Positions 39,215 to 48,559 of a stretch of 64,000 bases of DNA are shown here, in pieces. The DNA lies in assembly GCA_937885575.1 (NCBI GenBank), contig CALABO010000014.1, positions 1 through 64,000 of the forward strand. The letters are read 5' to 3'. A program made the translations under genes and the position numbers. How positions within the stretch are numbered: the first letter of the stretch is position 1; the number at the start of each line of letters is the position of its first letter. This DNA comes from an uncultured Pseudomonadota bacterium. Lineage in GTDB: Bacteria; Pseudomonadota; Alphaproteobacteria; Rs-D84. The notes beneath the pieces are model-generated. The model made no database searches. It saw only the letters and a list, made by a program, of their open reading frames with translations, and was not told the DNA's origin.

Positions 39215-41938
39215 TTACATCTGAATTTCGGTTACTTTTTCAATTGGTGCCGCATATTCGCCACACATTACGCCGTCAAATTTTTCTTGGCAATCATCGC
39301 ACACATATTTTGTTGTTATACCTTCGTCGTTTTTCTTTTCTTTGACATAGTCCGATTCAGCAAGGTGTGTTATGTCTTGTTCTTTTGCGCACTCGGTTGT
39401 TGTGGTTGTAATCGTGCAAGTGCCACCACTGTAAAACGCTTGCTTGGTGACAAGGCTTATCATACTACCATACTTGTTTAATACAACAACCTGGCTCGAA
39501 TTATGCGACATCAATTCAAGTTTTTTCGCAAGGTCTGCATTATCGATTACATACGATGCACCACCGTTTGCTAAACCACCAACTTCATTGTTATATAATC
39601 TTTCAAAAAGATTGCTAATTGGTTCCACGGTTTCGCAAATTGTTTTATCATCTTCTGTTCTGCATTTTACGGAATCTTTATCGTATCCCATCATGTAGCA
39701 AATCATGCGTTTTTCATCATCGCTTTGGGCCTTTAACGCGTCCGCCACCAGTTCATCATATTTTGCGCGATAATTTTCGGTTGCCTTATCCAATGCAGAA
39801 TTAAATATCATGCGCACATACGATTCAATTAAATGTGGAAATCCACCGTTTCCTGTATAGTTGTTACCGCCACGCCATTTATCGCCACGACCTTCGACAC
39901 ATGTTTTTACAGTTGGGTCTGTTTGTAATACATTTACTTTCTGTTGGGCTTTATTTTCAACATTCAAATAGGCGGATTTTAGACGACCCTGCGTAGATGT
40001 TTCGGTAACACCACTTATATACGCATCCATTGATGTGTGATGGAATCTTGGTTGTTTCGTGTTACCCGATAGATAATTATCATCAAACGTTAACAACCCA
40101 AAATTTATCAATCCATCAATAACTGTATCACCATTCTCATCTTTATAAGGCATCAGTGAATTCGTGCCGATTACGGTGTCGTCATCAAACGCTTGACATT
40201 CAGACAAGCTGCCACAAACCTCGATAACCTTTTTTTGCACCGCTTTTTGGCATGCTTCAAGTAAATTATTATCGATGTTCAGGAATATACCCTGGGCAAT
40301 TTCTTTAAGGTTGTCGTCTGTTTTTGTTCCATCGTATTCATACGTGCACCCCGTCAATTTTTCCTTCGGGCACATTTCGACGATTGTTTCGGTGTCCAAT
40401 CCAATACATTGGGTGTAATCTTCGCCACAGCGGTCTTCGGATTGCAAACACGCCTTAAATTCGTTGGTGCATGAATCGACACGCATTGATTTCAACCGTG
40501 CGCGGACATAGTTCATGATTGCCGATTCGGCGGCTTCGCATGGGTCGATTTCAACCTTGCACACCGAACGCAATGTGTCCGGCCGCGTAAGGCACATGTC
40601 ATATGAACCCTCTGGGTCATTGGGGTCCATTGTGTCGTGGCATGCCTTTTGGAAACAGTTCGAAATATTCGAAATGCACGATGTGCGCAGGTTCGATTCC
40701 ACAATCAATTCTGCAGATTTTATTTGCGGTGCGGCCTCTCGCAAAAAGGCGTCCCATACTTGGTCGCGGACATTGACGCATTCTTGGGTCACGGTCATGC
40801 ACAGTGTCTTTTTCGCATCCAACGTATCATACGTTTCGGCGGAAATTTGTATCTTTGATGATGTGCCTTTGATTGTTTTTTGTTTGGCCACTTTTCCTTC
40901 GGTTTTCTTTGCCGTGGAATTTGCACGCGCCGCTAAATCGACACAGCCCGTAAAATCATCACCGCAACCGCCGGTTGTTTGCATGCATTGTTTGAATTGT
41001 ACTGTGCATTGCCCAAGGTCGTATTTGTTCGCGTTGCGGTATTGTTCCAATGCGGCTTCGCGCATGGCGCTTTGTGCGGCGTAAAGTTTTTGTGCGCTTT
41101 GTGTGCGGGCCTGGCGTAAACTGTTTTCATACGCGGTGCAATCGGAACGCACGCGCTGTTTATACATTAAATCCATCAATGTCGATTGCGACTTACATTC
41201 GGGAATTTGTGCGTTGCAAAGTTTTGCCGCCGCGCGATAAAGTGCATCACCGGTTTTGTTGGCAATTGAAACGCCGTCCGATGAGAAATCAAAAATATCT
41301 TCGGCATCGGCATCAAAGTCCAGATCCAGCGAATTCCACGAACTTAAATCCAATGATTGACGTTTGGATTTCGCCGCATCCGCCGTTACGCGTTTTGTCA
41401 CCGAATCGGTTTTCGACATAACCGCATCGACCGCGTCGCCCATTTCTATGCGTTCAACGCCAACGGTCGCAAGTTGATAACTTTGTTCGTCAAGTTTTTG
41501 AATCTCTTCGAGGATTGCATCGTATTCGGCATTTTTATCACTGCAAATGCAGCGCCCGCCGTTCGCGTTGTCCAACATACAGAATGAATCCATGCAGCCG
41601 CTGAACTTGCCCCAGCACACTTGGTCAACCGCGGTGTTTCCCGTGGCCGCCGCGACCTTGGTGCCGGTGTTGATTACGCTTTGTTTCGCGGCACGTGCAT
41701 TTGTTGTCGTTGATGGTTGGACCGTTGCCGCACGACCGCGTTGCGTTGTGGGTTGTGTTGATAGTTGTTGTGTGGCACTGCGTGGTGTAACGGTACGTGG
41801 TGTTGTGGTGGTTGAGGTTTCTTGTGGTGCAACAGTTGGACGCACAGATCGTGCGGTGGTGGTTGTAGATGGCCGTGTTGCGCCAAATGCGGCGGACGCG
41901 CAGGCAAGAATTACCAATGCAAAAGATATCCGTTTCAA
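39215..41938 (-). CDS. large secreted Cys-rich protein 1 (907 residues)
   Basis: Signal peptide MKRISFALVILACASAAFGA, then a Thr/Pro/Ser/Arg-rich linker to about residue 90. Recurrent cysteine modules follow: VCWGKFSGCMDSFC, CTVQFKQCMQTTGGCGDDF, CISNISNCFQKACHD and CTNEFKACLQSEDRCGEDYTQC, of general form C-x3-aromatic-x2-C-x(2-6)-C-G-x2-aromatic-x2-C. Charged helical stretches separate them. The C-terminus ends with a CDDCQEKFDGVMC motif. The start is TTG, preceded by AAGGGG at 8 bases. I recognise no family; an exported, disulfide-rich or metal-binding envelope protein is the most likely reading. Confidence 0.8.
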   Translation of the reverse strand: MKRISFALVILACASAAFGATRPSTTTTARSVRPTVAPQETSTTTTPRTVTPRSATQQLSTQPTTQRGRAATVQPSTTTNARAAKQSVINTGTKVAAATGNTAVDQVCWGKFSGCMDSFCMLDNANGGRCICSDKNAEYDAILEEIQKLDEQSYQLATVGVERIEMGDAVDAVMSKTDSVTKRVTADAAKSKRQSLDLSSWNSLDLDFDADAEDIFDFSSDGVSIANKTGDALYRAAAKLCNAQIPECKSQSTLMDLMYKQRVRSDCTAYENSLRQARTQSAQKLYAAQSAMREAALEQYRNANKYDLGQCTVQFKQCMQTTGGCGDDFTGCVDLAARANSTAKKTEGKVAKQKTIKGTSSKIQISAETYDTLDAKKTLCMTVTQECVNVRDQVWDAFLREAAPQIKSAELIVESNLRTSCISNISNCFQKACHDTMDPNDPEGSYDMCLTRPDTLRSVCKVEIDPCEAAESAIMNYVRARLKSMRVDSCTNEFKACLQSEDRCGEDYTQCIGLDTETIVEMCPKEKLTGCTYEYDGTKTDDNLKEIAQGIFLNIDNNLLEACQKAVQKKVIEVCGSLSECQAFDDDTVIGTNSLMPYKDENGDTVIDGLINFGLLTFDDNYLSGNTKQPRFHHTSMDAYISGVTETSTQGRLKSAYLNVENKAQQKVNVLQTDPTVKTCVEGRGDKWRGGNNYTGNGGFPHLIESYVRMIFNSALDKATENYRAKYDELVADALKAQSDDEKRMICYMMGYDKDSVKCRTEDDKTICETVEPISNLFERLYNNEVGGLANGGASYVIDNADLAKKLELMSHNSSQVVVLNKYGSMISLVTKQAFYSGGTCTITTTTTECAKEQDITHLAESDYVKEKKNDEGITTKYVCDDCQEKFDGVMCGEYAAPIEKVTEIQM

Positions 41939-41979
41939 AAGAAACCCCTTCTACTATCCCGTGTATTTTATCATAAAAT

Positions 41980-42011
41980 AGTGGTTAGTGCAAGTGTTAG
42001 TGATTAGTGGG
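41980..42011. repeat. GTGTTAGTG repeat copy
   Basis: GTGGTTAGTGCAAGTGTTAGTGATTAGTGG, between two Cys-rich genes. Confidence 0.6.
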
Positions 42012-42013
42012 GA

Positions 42014-42041
42014 TAAAAAAACGTCCGCGATTTGCGGACGT
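42014..42041 (-). terminator. terminator of the 818-residue Cys-rich protein gene
   Basis: ACGTCCGC-GATTT-GCGGACGT, with a T7 run on the minus strand. Confidence 0.8.
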
Positions 42042-42060
42042 TATGGGGACACCACATGAT

Positions 42061-44517
42061 TTATTCAAGTCGTATCGAACAATTGTTTATGTCCAGATAT
42101 TGTTTCGCCTTTTGTGCACTCGGGCGACATTCTTTTATCCGTGATTGATATTTGCATGCATTTGAAACGCGCATGGATTGCGGAACATATATTACCTTGG
42201 CCGAATTACAACTGGATTCGTTGGTAAATACTTTACATGCATCAATCCATTCGTCACAATCCGATACACGTGACAGTCCCGCATTTGGATCTGGTTCGTC
42301 GGAACCCGGCGTTGGTGTCGGTGTCACAAGGCATGCACCGTTCGCCTGGGCCACAGACACGTTTGCGATACATGCACTGCCCGACGGAACACACGGATTG
42401 CTTATCAATGTCGTGCTGGACAAATTGCCCGGACGATAGTTGAACTTTGCATTTGTGCATTCCTTGGCATCCGTAAATAATGCGCATGTCAACGACCAGT
42501 TGTCACAGTTCGTCACGACCGCGGTCGGTGCAATTGTTGACGGCAAGTTCAATGCCCATTTGACATAGAAGTCGCGCAGACGGTCAATCGTGTATGACTT
42601 GCCCAATCCAACCTTGGCCAGGCCATCTGCCACGCGGCAATTGATGTTGTTCTTTTCAACGAACGCCGTGATTGCGGTCGCGGTTCCACCGGTTGCGGCG
42701 CCGATTCCCGCACCAACCAATGTTGTTTTCAAACGATTGCCTTTTTCGCCCTGTGTTATGATTTCAATTGAATTGAATAACTGGTCGAGTTTTTTCAGTT
42801 GTTCACGGAACTCTTCTCTGGTAAGGCAACCCTCTTTCTTGGTGCAATACACATCTGTGCCATCAGCCCATGATAGATTCAGGTTAACAAATTTGCATTC
42901 TTTTACTTCTGTTTTGGTCGAAGTCGTATTGCCAGAGCAATTCTTAGAACATGCTTCTGGGTTTTCTTTGACCCAATCAATTATCGCTTGTTTAACTTTG
43001 TCTTTTGGACAATCGCCAAGTACATCAAAAGTACTATTTTGGCCGTTAATGAGCCCGTTGCATAGACAAGGTTTCGCGTTACATGCTAAGTTAACCTTTT
43101 CAATAATATGTTTATCTACATCAGCTTCCAATATATCTTTGCATGAAATATCAATAGTACCAACATTGGTGCACATTTCCTGCGATGTTGTTTCCTTTTT
43201 CGTATCACGGCAAGTATCAATCGCTTCCTTGCCCATTTGCCATAGACCGTACAAATCCATGATTTCACGGCACTGGCCCAGTGTCATGGATTTTGCGGTG
43301 GTCGATAAATCTGATGTGATATATTGATTAACTGCACCGATTTTTTGAGCGTCTTTCAATTCCTTTAACAATTGGTCGCGCATCGATTCGTTCGTGCAGT
43401 TGAAATCACGGTCGCCGTGGCCCGCCAATGCACCGATTCCCGCACCCAGTAATGTTCCGCCGGGAATTGCGGTTGCCGCAACCGTCTTTGTTTTCGGCAT
43501 AAGCGAGAATCCGAACAAATCTTTGTTGCATGTGAATGAAGATCCGGTCGCCTGCCATACTTCGGCAAGTGAATCATCGCCCACAATACCGAACAGCCAA
43601 CTGTTGGTAATTGGCGTATCTTTGTTATATGCCGCCACGCGCAGCAAGCATTGTGCATTTTCCGCGTCCCAACGTGCATAGTATCCGCGCTTGCCATCAA
43701 TCCCGGTGTCGTTCACGCGTGCACCAAGTGGATTTAGTTTGCTAAGTGAATCATTGCGCGCACTGTTGTATGCGCCGACGCGTTGGTCGTATTCAGATGT
43801 CACGCTGTCGCCAACCGACACCGCGTTAAACGCCGCGCCGTATGTGTTGCGGTCCAGTAGCAGACATGTATTTTCCGCCTGGGTCGGGGTAAGGCCCGTT
43901 TGGCGCAGAACGAACGCATAGTATTCTGGTTGGACTTTGCGCGCATTAAAATCAAGCCACACATCGGAATTTGATGCGTAAACATATTGGCAATTGCGAC
44001 GAACGGTCGTTACACAATGTTCAACCTGGGTCAGGCAAAGGCCCATGCCGTTCACGATGGAATTGCGCAGGTCTTCGTTAAACAGCGAATTTATGCCGTT
44101 TGGCAACGCGCCACCGTTCACACAGCCCAAAATGTCGTTCATACAGTTTTCGACAGAATAGGACGAATTTTCAACACCACCGTCGGCACACTGGGTCTGG
44201 GGGGTCGGCGGATTTGGTGCCGGTGGAACCGGGGTATCCGGGTCTGGTTCTGGTTCCGGCGTTGGTGTCGGATTTGGTGTAGGTTTTGGTTGCGGTGTTG
44301 GCTTTGGGTCAATATCGTTACTGCTAACGGTCATATTTCCGCCCGCACTTACCGGCAAAATCGGAATAGACGGCATACGCGCCGCCGCGGTGCCGCGTCC
44401 ACGATTGGCCGGTGCCGTTCCGCGCGATGTGTCGGTTGCCGCAAAAGCCGCGGTCGCAATCGCGATAATTGATAAACATGTTACACTTTTTAATGCAGTT
44501 TTCAGCACTTTTTGCAT
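42061..44517 (-). CDS. large secreted Cys-rich protein 2 (818 residues)
   Basis: Signal peptide (about 25 residues, ATAAFAATDTS) followed by a Pro-Thr repeat linker (PKPTPQPKPTPNPTPTP near residue 75). Cysteine modules begin with VENCMNDILGCVNGG and CLTQVEHCVTTVRRNC. Two Gly-rich hydrophobic segments, GGTLLGAGIGALAG and TTLVGAGIGAATGGTATAIT, resemble glycine zippers and could insert in a membrane. The middle FTCNKDLFGFSLMP aligns with FQCMPDWFGVDI of protein 3, so the two are paralogous. The ribosome site AAAGGAGGG lies before the ATG. No known family. Confidence 0.8.
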   Translation of the reverse strand: MQKVLKTALKSVTCLSIIAIATAAFAATDTSRGTAPANRGRGTAAARMPSIPILPVSAGGNMTVSSNDIDPKPTPQPKPTPNPTPTPEPEPDPDTPVPPAPNPPTPQTQCADGGVENSSYSVENCMNDILGCVNGGALPNGINSLFNEDLRNSIVNGMGLCLTQVEHCVTTVRRNCQYVYASNSDVWLDFNARKVQPEYYAFVLRQTGLTPTQAENTCLLLDRNTYGAAFNAVSVGDSVTSEYDQRVGAYNSARNDSLSKLNPLGARVNDTGIDGKRGYYARWDAENAQCLLRVAAYNKDTPITNSWLFGIVGDDSLAEVWQATGSSFTCNKDLFGFSLMPKTKTVAATAIPGGTLLGAGIGALAGHGDRDFNCTNESMRDQLLKELKDAQKIGAVNQYITSDLSTTAKSMTLGQCREIMDLYGLWQMGKEAIDTCRDTKKETTSQEMCTNVGTIDISCKDILEADVDKHIIEKVNLACNAKPCLCNGLINGQNSTFDVLGDCPKDKVKQAIIDWVKENPEACSKNCSGNTTSTKTEVKECKFVNLNLSWADGTDVYCTKKEGCLTREEFREQLKKLDQLFNSIEIITQGEKGNRLKTTLVGAGIGAATGGTATAITAFVEKNNINCRVADGLAKVGLGKSYTIDRLRDFYVKWALNLPSTIAPTAVVTNCDNWSLTCALFTDAKECTNAKFNYRPGNLSSTTLISNPCVPSGSACIANVSVAQANGACLVTPTPTPGSDEPDPNAGLSRVSDCDEWIDACKVFTNESSCNSAKVIYVPQSMRVSNACKYQSRIKECRPSAQKAKQYLDINNCSIRLE

Positions 44518-44611
44518 GAAAAACCCTCCTTTCTATCTGTGACATTATACCACAGAAAAGGGTAATAAAAAAGTGTTTTTTGAAAAAATTTTTCCACAAA
44601 CAAAAGTTTTG

Positions 44612-44639
44612 TTGACAGAAAGCAAAATGTGTCTATAAT
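44612..44639 (+). promoter_or_regulatory. strong promoter of the two-helix membrane protein gene
   Basis: TTGACA, 16-bp spacer, TATAAT; the minus-10 region reads TGTCTATAATA, the same as the promoter at 48.5 kb. Confidence 0.8.
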
Positions 44640-44720
44640 AGTGGTTATCCGTCACCGCTTGTGCGGTGTCGAGACTGCGCCTTGGCTTTGCCCTGGCTTG
44701 GTGTGAGTGGTTAGTGTAAC

Positions 44721-45764
44721 GTGAGCAATGAAAAAAAATCTTTTGTGAATTTTTGGCGCGCGGTTGCGTGGACGGGGATTTATGTGTTTGTTATGTGGGC
44801 GATTTTGCGCGGGCTGTTTAATTTCAATATGTTTTCGATTGCGCATTTAACGAAACTTTTGCATTTGCAATTGCATGGGTTTGCGGGTGCGGTGTTTGGA
44901 ATCTTGGTTCTGGCGGCGGTGCCACTTTATGTTGCGACGACGGTGATTACGGTGCGGAACAAAGAAATGCCGGTTAAATTGCCGTTGCCAAAGTGTTTAA
45001 CTGAAACGCCGCCGGCGCCAAAGCCCGAACCGGTTGTGCCGGTTGTGACGGCGACGGAAACTTTGCCGCCACTGCGTGCGGGCGTTCCGGCGGAAATGCG
45101 TGAAACATTTATGCGTGCCCAGAAAAACTATGGCGCGCGGCAAATGTCGGTGTTTAATCGTCAAACTGCATCGGCGGCGGCTACCGCGCCGGCGGCTATG
45201 CCCGCGGATACTCCGGTGGACGAACCGGTCCGCGAACCAATTACCGAATCGGCCGCCACGGCAAAAACCGAAGATATGGCGGCCTATGGCGGAATGCCGA
45301 TACCCACGGACTTTGATATAGATGCGCCGACGGGTGCGGGGTCGGATGTGGATGTGCCGGTCTTTGCCGATATAAATTTTGATGATGATACGCCGGCGCC
45401 GGCGGGCGCAACCGTGGATGAAAGTCCGATTGACAAAGTGCTGAACTTCCTGCGTGGGGCGGGTGTTGAGGCGCAGGTTAATGGTGATTTGATTGTTGCA
45501 AATGGATGCGCGATTGCGGTGCACGATGACGATGATTTCTGGGTCCCGGATGAAATCGATTGGTTCGCGGCGGGAAAGCAAAAGCCGTCGCCGATTGTTG
45601 CGTTGAAAAAGGCGGCGTCTGAACAGAATTTGAAACCGATTTTGTATCTGTCGACGAACAGCATAATGGATATTGATGAAAAATCCGCAGAATGGATTGC
45701 GGACGGGATAAAGGTTGTGAAGAGTAGGGAAGAGTTAGTGGAAAGTGTTAGTGTAAGTGGGTAG
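44721..45764 (+). CDS. two-helix membrane protein of unknown function
   Basis: A 347-residue protein. Two membrane helices (about residues 12-32 and 53-76) are followed by a basic then Pro/Ala-rich and acidic linker. A compact C-terminal domain from about residue 235 reads LRGAGVEAQVNGDLIVANGCAIAV, then PILYLSTNSIMDIDEKSAEW. I do not recognise it. The start is GTG with no visible Shine-Dalgarno site. The last codons (ELVESVSVSG) are encoded by a copy of the GTGTTAGTG repeat that runs through the stop codon. It separates the two pairs of Cys-rich genes. Confidence 0.7.
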   Translation: MSNEKKSFVNFWRAVAWTGIYVFVMWAILRGLFNFNMFSIAHLTKLLHLQLHGFAGAVFGILVLAAVPLYVATTVITVRNKEMPVKLPLPKCLTETPPAPKPEPVVPVVTATETLPPLRAGVPAEMRETFMRAQKNYGARQMSVFNRQTASAAATAPAAMPADTPVDEPVREPITESAATAKTEDMAAYGGMPIPTDFDIDAPTGAGSDVDVPVFADINFDDDTPAPAGATVDESPIDKVLNFLRGAGVEAQVNGDLIVANGCAIAVHDDDDFWVPDEIDWFAAGKQKPSPIVALKKAASEQNLKPILYLSTNSIMDIDEKSAEWIADGIKVVKSREELVESVSVSG

Positions 45765-45774
45765 TGTTAGTGAT
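45732..45774. repeat. GTGTTAGTG repeat copy overlapping the end of a gene
   Basis: GAGTTAGTGGAAAGTGTTAG, GTGTAAGTGGGTAGTGTTAG segments in series; it encodes the C-terminus of the membrane protein and continues past its stop. Confidence 0.7.
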
Positions 45775-45871
45775 ACTATCTATGTTAAAAGTTGAAACAT
45801 TTTCAAAACAAAAATAATGATGCTAAGCACCTTTGTTGCCAGAGGCGTTACCGTGACCAGCATTCGCAGGG

Positions 45872-47560
45872 CTACTGTCCGCCCCCCCCGGATTCACTAC
45901 TGGTGCCGTTGTCGCTACCTGATTGGTTGCCCAGCCCTTTGAACCCGTTTGATAAACTAAAACTAGGTTTGTTTTCGTTGTTAAGGAAATTAGAATTAGA
46001 TCTGTTTTCAATATTTGTTCCAAAATTAGATGTGGCGGCATTATAATTTATATTTGTCCCTTCGGCTCTTGAATCGTGCCCCATATCTTCTTCTTTAGTA
46101 ATACTAAATTGATTTGAAGAATCTTTGGCGCCCATTCCCGGATTACTCTTCCCCCCGTTTGACGAATTTGGGGTTCCGTTATTTCCACTGGTGCCGTTCC
46201 CACCGGAACAGCCGGTTTTATCGTCCCATGTGCCACCGTTGCTTTCGCAATTGGCCTTTGGTTTGCGCATGTCGCATTTGCTGCCTTGGTTAAATCCGGC
46301 ACTGACCCATTCGCCATCGACGGCGATGCATGCTTCTTTGGCCTGTTTTTCCGCGTTTTGTGTGTCGATTCCGCGCATAACCGCGCCCGATGTCCAAAGT
46401 GACGCCGCCGTGCCCAGGCCCGCACCCATCGCCGCCGCGGATGCGGATGTTTGCGACCGCGTTAGACGCTGGGCATTTTCAATGTATGTTGTGATATCAA
46501 CGCCGAACCAATCCGGCATGCATTGGAATGTATCGCCGGAATAAAGTTTTTTCGATGCCATAAGCGTGTGGTCTTCGCCCGCAAAGAAATTCACGGTATA
46601 GACGCAATCAAGTGTCCGTTCGTCAAACATTGCGCCGAATCGTGTGCATTGGGTGCGCATTAAATCGCGCAATTCATAAAGACGTTTTTCTTGTTTCTGG
46701 GCGTCCGCCGTTGCAACCGTGCGCATGTCGCCGAATACACCACTGATGCGACCGACAAGGCCGTTGTCATATTCTTTGCATTCATCGGCGATGGATTTGC
46801 ACTTTATTATCGCGCTGTCGCCCGCGGATTTTGAAAGACACTTGTCCAATGTTTTGCCACAAATTCCAAATACGCAATTGTTATAGCGGTTGCCACAATT
46901 CACGACGGAATTGTAATATGAAAGTTCAATTGCCGCATCCCGGTCCGCCAATATTTCCGGCGCAAGTAATGTATATTCGTGGCCGGTGCATTTCGTGTTG
47001 CGACGGCAAGAATCCATTTTATTGCCCCAAACGGTTGTGGAATCAGATGCGCACTTTGTAAAATCCGCACCGCACTTTTCCGTCATGCATGTGCGTAGGG
47101 CCGCATCGCACGCGTTTGCGGTTGTTATGTTTGATGCGCCGCCGGCGCCGGCTTTATCGGCCTGTGCATCCAGTAATGCGCGTTGCCGCCGAATTGTTTC
47201 GGCGAGTTCGGTGTTCGATGAATCGGTTGCATTTGCACCCATTTCCGAAAGGACATTGTTAAATTGTGATGTTTTGTTGTTGACGATGATTACCGGTTCC
47301 AAGATTGGATCGGGTGCCGTGGTGGTGACCGGCGTTGGTTCGGATTCTGATACGGTTGTGACTGTCGTCGCGGTTTCCGTCACCGTGGACGCGGATGTCG
47401 GCATACGTGTTGCGGTTGATGGGGTTCGATTTTGCGTGCGATTTGCCGCCGCCGCGCTTGCCGTTGTTGGACGCGCCGTTGTTGCCGCATGCGATGCGCC
47501 GCCACCCGCGATAATCGCGAAAATCGAAAGCCCGCAAAAGATTTTCTGTTTCATATTCAT
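45872..47560 (-). CDS. secreted Cys-rich protein 3 (562 residues)
   Basis: Signal peptide (IIAGGGASHAATT), then a Thr/Ser/Ala-rich linker to about residue 110. Cysteine modules ACDAALRTCMTEKCGADFTKC and CGNRYNNCVFGICGKTLDKC have the same spacing as in proteins 1 and 4. FQCMPDWFGVDI is followed by a Gly/Ala hydrophobic segment (AAAMGAGLGTAASLW) as in protein 2. The C-terminal 110 residues are Gly/Asn/Ser-rich low complexity and end in SGGGGQ, encoded by an eight-G tract. It starts 1 bp after the stop of protein 4, so the two form an operon. Start codon choice is MNMKQK; MKQK is an alternative. Confidence 0.8.
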   Translation of the reverse strand: MNMKQKIFCGLSIFAIIAGGGASHAATTARPTTASAAAANRTQNRTPSTATRMPTSASTVTETATTVTTVSESEPTPVTTTAPDPILEPVIIVNNKTSQFNNVLSEMGANATDSSNTELAETIRRQRALLDAQADKAGAGGASNITTANACDAALRTCMTEKCGADFTKCASDSTTVWGNKMDSCRRNTKCTGHEYTLLAPEILADRDAAIELSYYNSVVNCGNRYNNCVFGICGKTLDKCLSKSAGDSAIIKCKSIADECKEYDNGLVGRISGVFGDMRTVATADAQKQEKRLYELRDLMRTQCTRFGAMFDERTLDCVYTVNFFAGEDHTLMASKKLYSGDTFQCMPDWFGVDITTYIENAQRLTRSQTSASAAAMGAGLGTAASLWTSGAVMRGIDTQNAEKQAKEACIAVDGEWVSAGFNQGSKCDMRKPKANCESNGGTWDDKTGCSGGNGTSGNNGTPNSSNGGKSNPGMGAKDSSNQFSITKEEDMGHDSRAEGTNINYNAATSNFGTNIENRSNSNFLNNENKPSFSLSNGFKGLGNQSGSDNGTSSESGGGGQ

Positions 47561-47561
47561 T

Positions 47562-48431
47562 TTATTTTAACACCGTGCATGCCGTTTTATAGAATTGGCA
47601 AAGTCTTTCCGCCATGGATCGTTCGGTTTTGTTGTTGTCGCACTTGTTCGGCATATTGTTGTTGCATGCCGCGGTGACACATGTTTCAAATGTTTTTCCA
47701 CTTTTGCAGTTTGACTTTGCACCGGCAACCTTGGATTCGCGCGTGCTTTGATAATCTTTGACCAATGTTTGCAGAACGCTTTCGCGACGCGTCGCCGCGG
47801 TTTTGCGGTCGTTTGTAATTGTCGTTCGAAATTCCGCAATATAATCGTCACAGCCCGTTGATTCCGCCGCGCATTCGGCAATGGAACGCGTGAATATCGA
47901 ATCTTCTTCGCAGTTTTCAAATGTTGTGCCGCACTTTTTGTTCATGCATGTGGTGAGTGTGTCGTTGCAGGATGTTTTTGCTGGCTTTTTGTTTATCGCC
48001 TGCATCGCACTTGCGGTTTGCATGGTGACACCCGCGGCCTTGCACGATTGTTCGATTAGTTTGTCGTATATGTCGGATACGTCGTCCGTCGTGCAATCAG
48101 GTAATTTTTTGATGCATTCGGTTGTGGCCCAGATATACCGTCGGCCCGGGTCGGACGGCGCAACGCGTAATTCGCGGTCGGTAAGTACGTATTTCGTTGA
48201 TTGGCCCGCGGTTATTGTGGAAAGTCCCTTTTGCGATGGTGGGTTGCCGGCGGCCGAAGTTCCGCAATATTGGCACCGGGCGGACGGATTCATGCCGATA
48301 TTTATTGCGCACGCGGAATCAAGGCATCGTTGCATGTTTGTTTTTTGACACTTTGATACCGCGGCGTGCGCGCACAAAACCGGCGTAACCGCGCAAATTA
48401 TCGCGATAAAAAATATACTGTGGCGTTTCAT
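47562..48431 (-). CDS. secreted Cys-rich protein 4 (289 residues)
   Basis: Signal peptide MKRHSIFFIAIICAVTPVLCAHA, then KCQKTNMQRCLDSACAINIGM and a CQYCG motif. The main module is CNDTLTTCMNKKCGTTFENC, nearly the same as in protein 3. Two further cysteine stretches follow, the last ending CQFYKTACTVLK. It is first in the operon with protein 3. The purine-rich AGGGAG before its ATG touches the codon, which is short spacing. This is the smallest and cleanest member of the family. Confidence 0.8.
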   Translation of the reverse strand: MKRHSIFFIAIICAVTPVLCAHAAVSKCQKTNMQRCLDSACAINIGMNPSARCQYCGTSAAGNPPSQKGLSTITAGQSTKYVLTDRELRVAPSDPGRRYIWATTECIKKLPDCTTDDVSDIYDKLIEQSCKAAGVTMQTASAMQAINKKPAKTSCNDTLTTCMNKKCGTTFENCEEDSIFTRSIAECAAESTGCDDYIAEFRTTITNDRKTAATRRESVLQTLVKDYQSTRESKVAGAKSNCKSGKTFETCVTAACNNNMPNKCDNNKTERSMAERLCQFYKTACTVLK

Positions 48432-48500
48432 CTCCCTGCCTATTGTTTTGCATTATATCAGAAAAGTGGCGGGCGTGCAAAATTTTTTTTGATAAACCGC

Positions 48501-48528
48501 TTGACAAGGGTAAAAATTTGTCTATAAT
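48501..48528 (+). promoter_or_regulatory. strong promoter of the anchored Pro/Glu-repeat protein gene
   Basis: TTGACA, 16-bp spacer, TATAAT, with TGTCTATAATA as at 44.6 kb. Confidence 0.8.
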
Positions 48529-48559
48529 AACTGCGAACAAATAAAAAAAGGAGTCAGAT

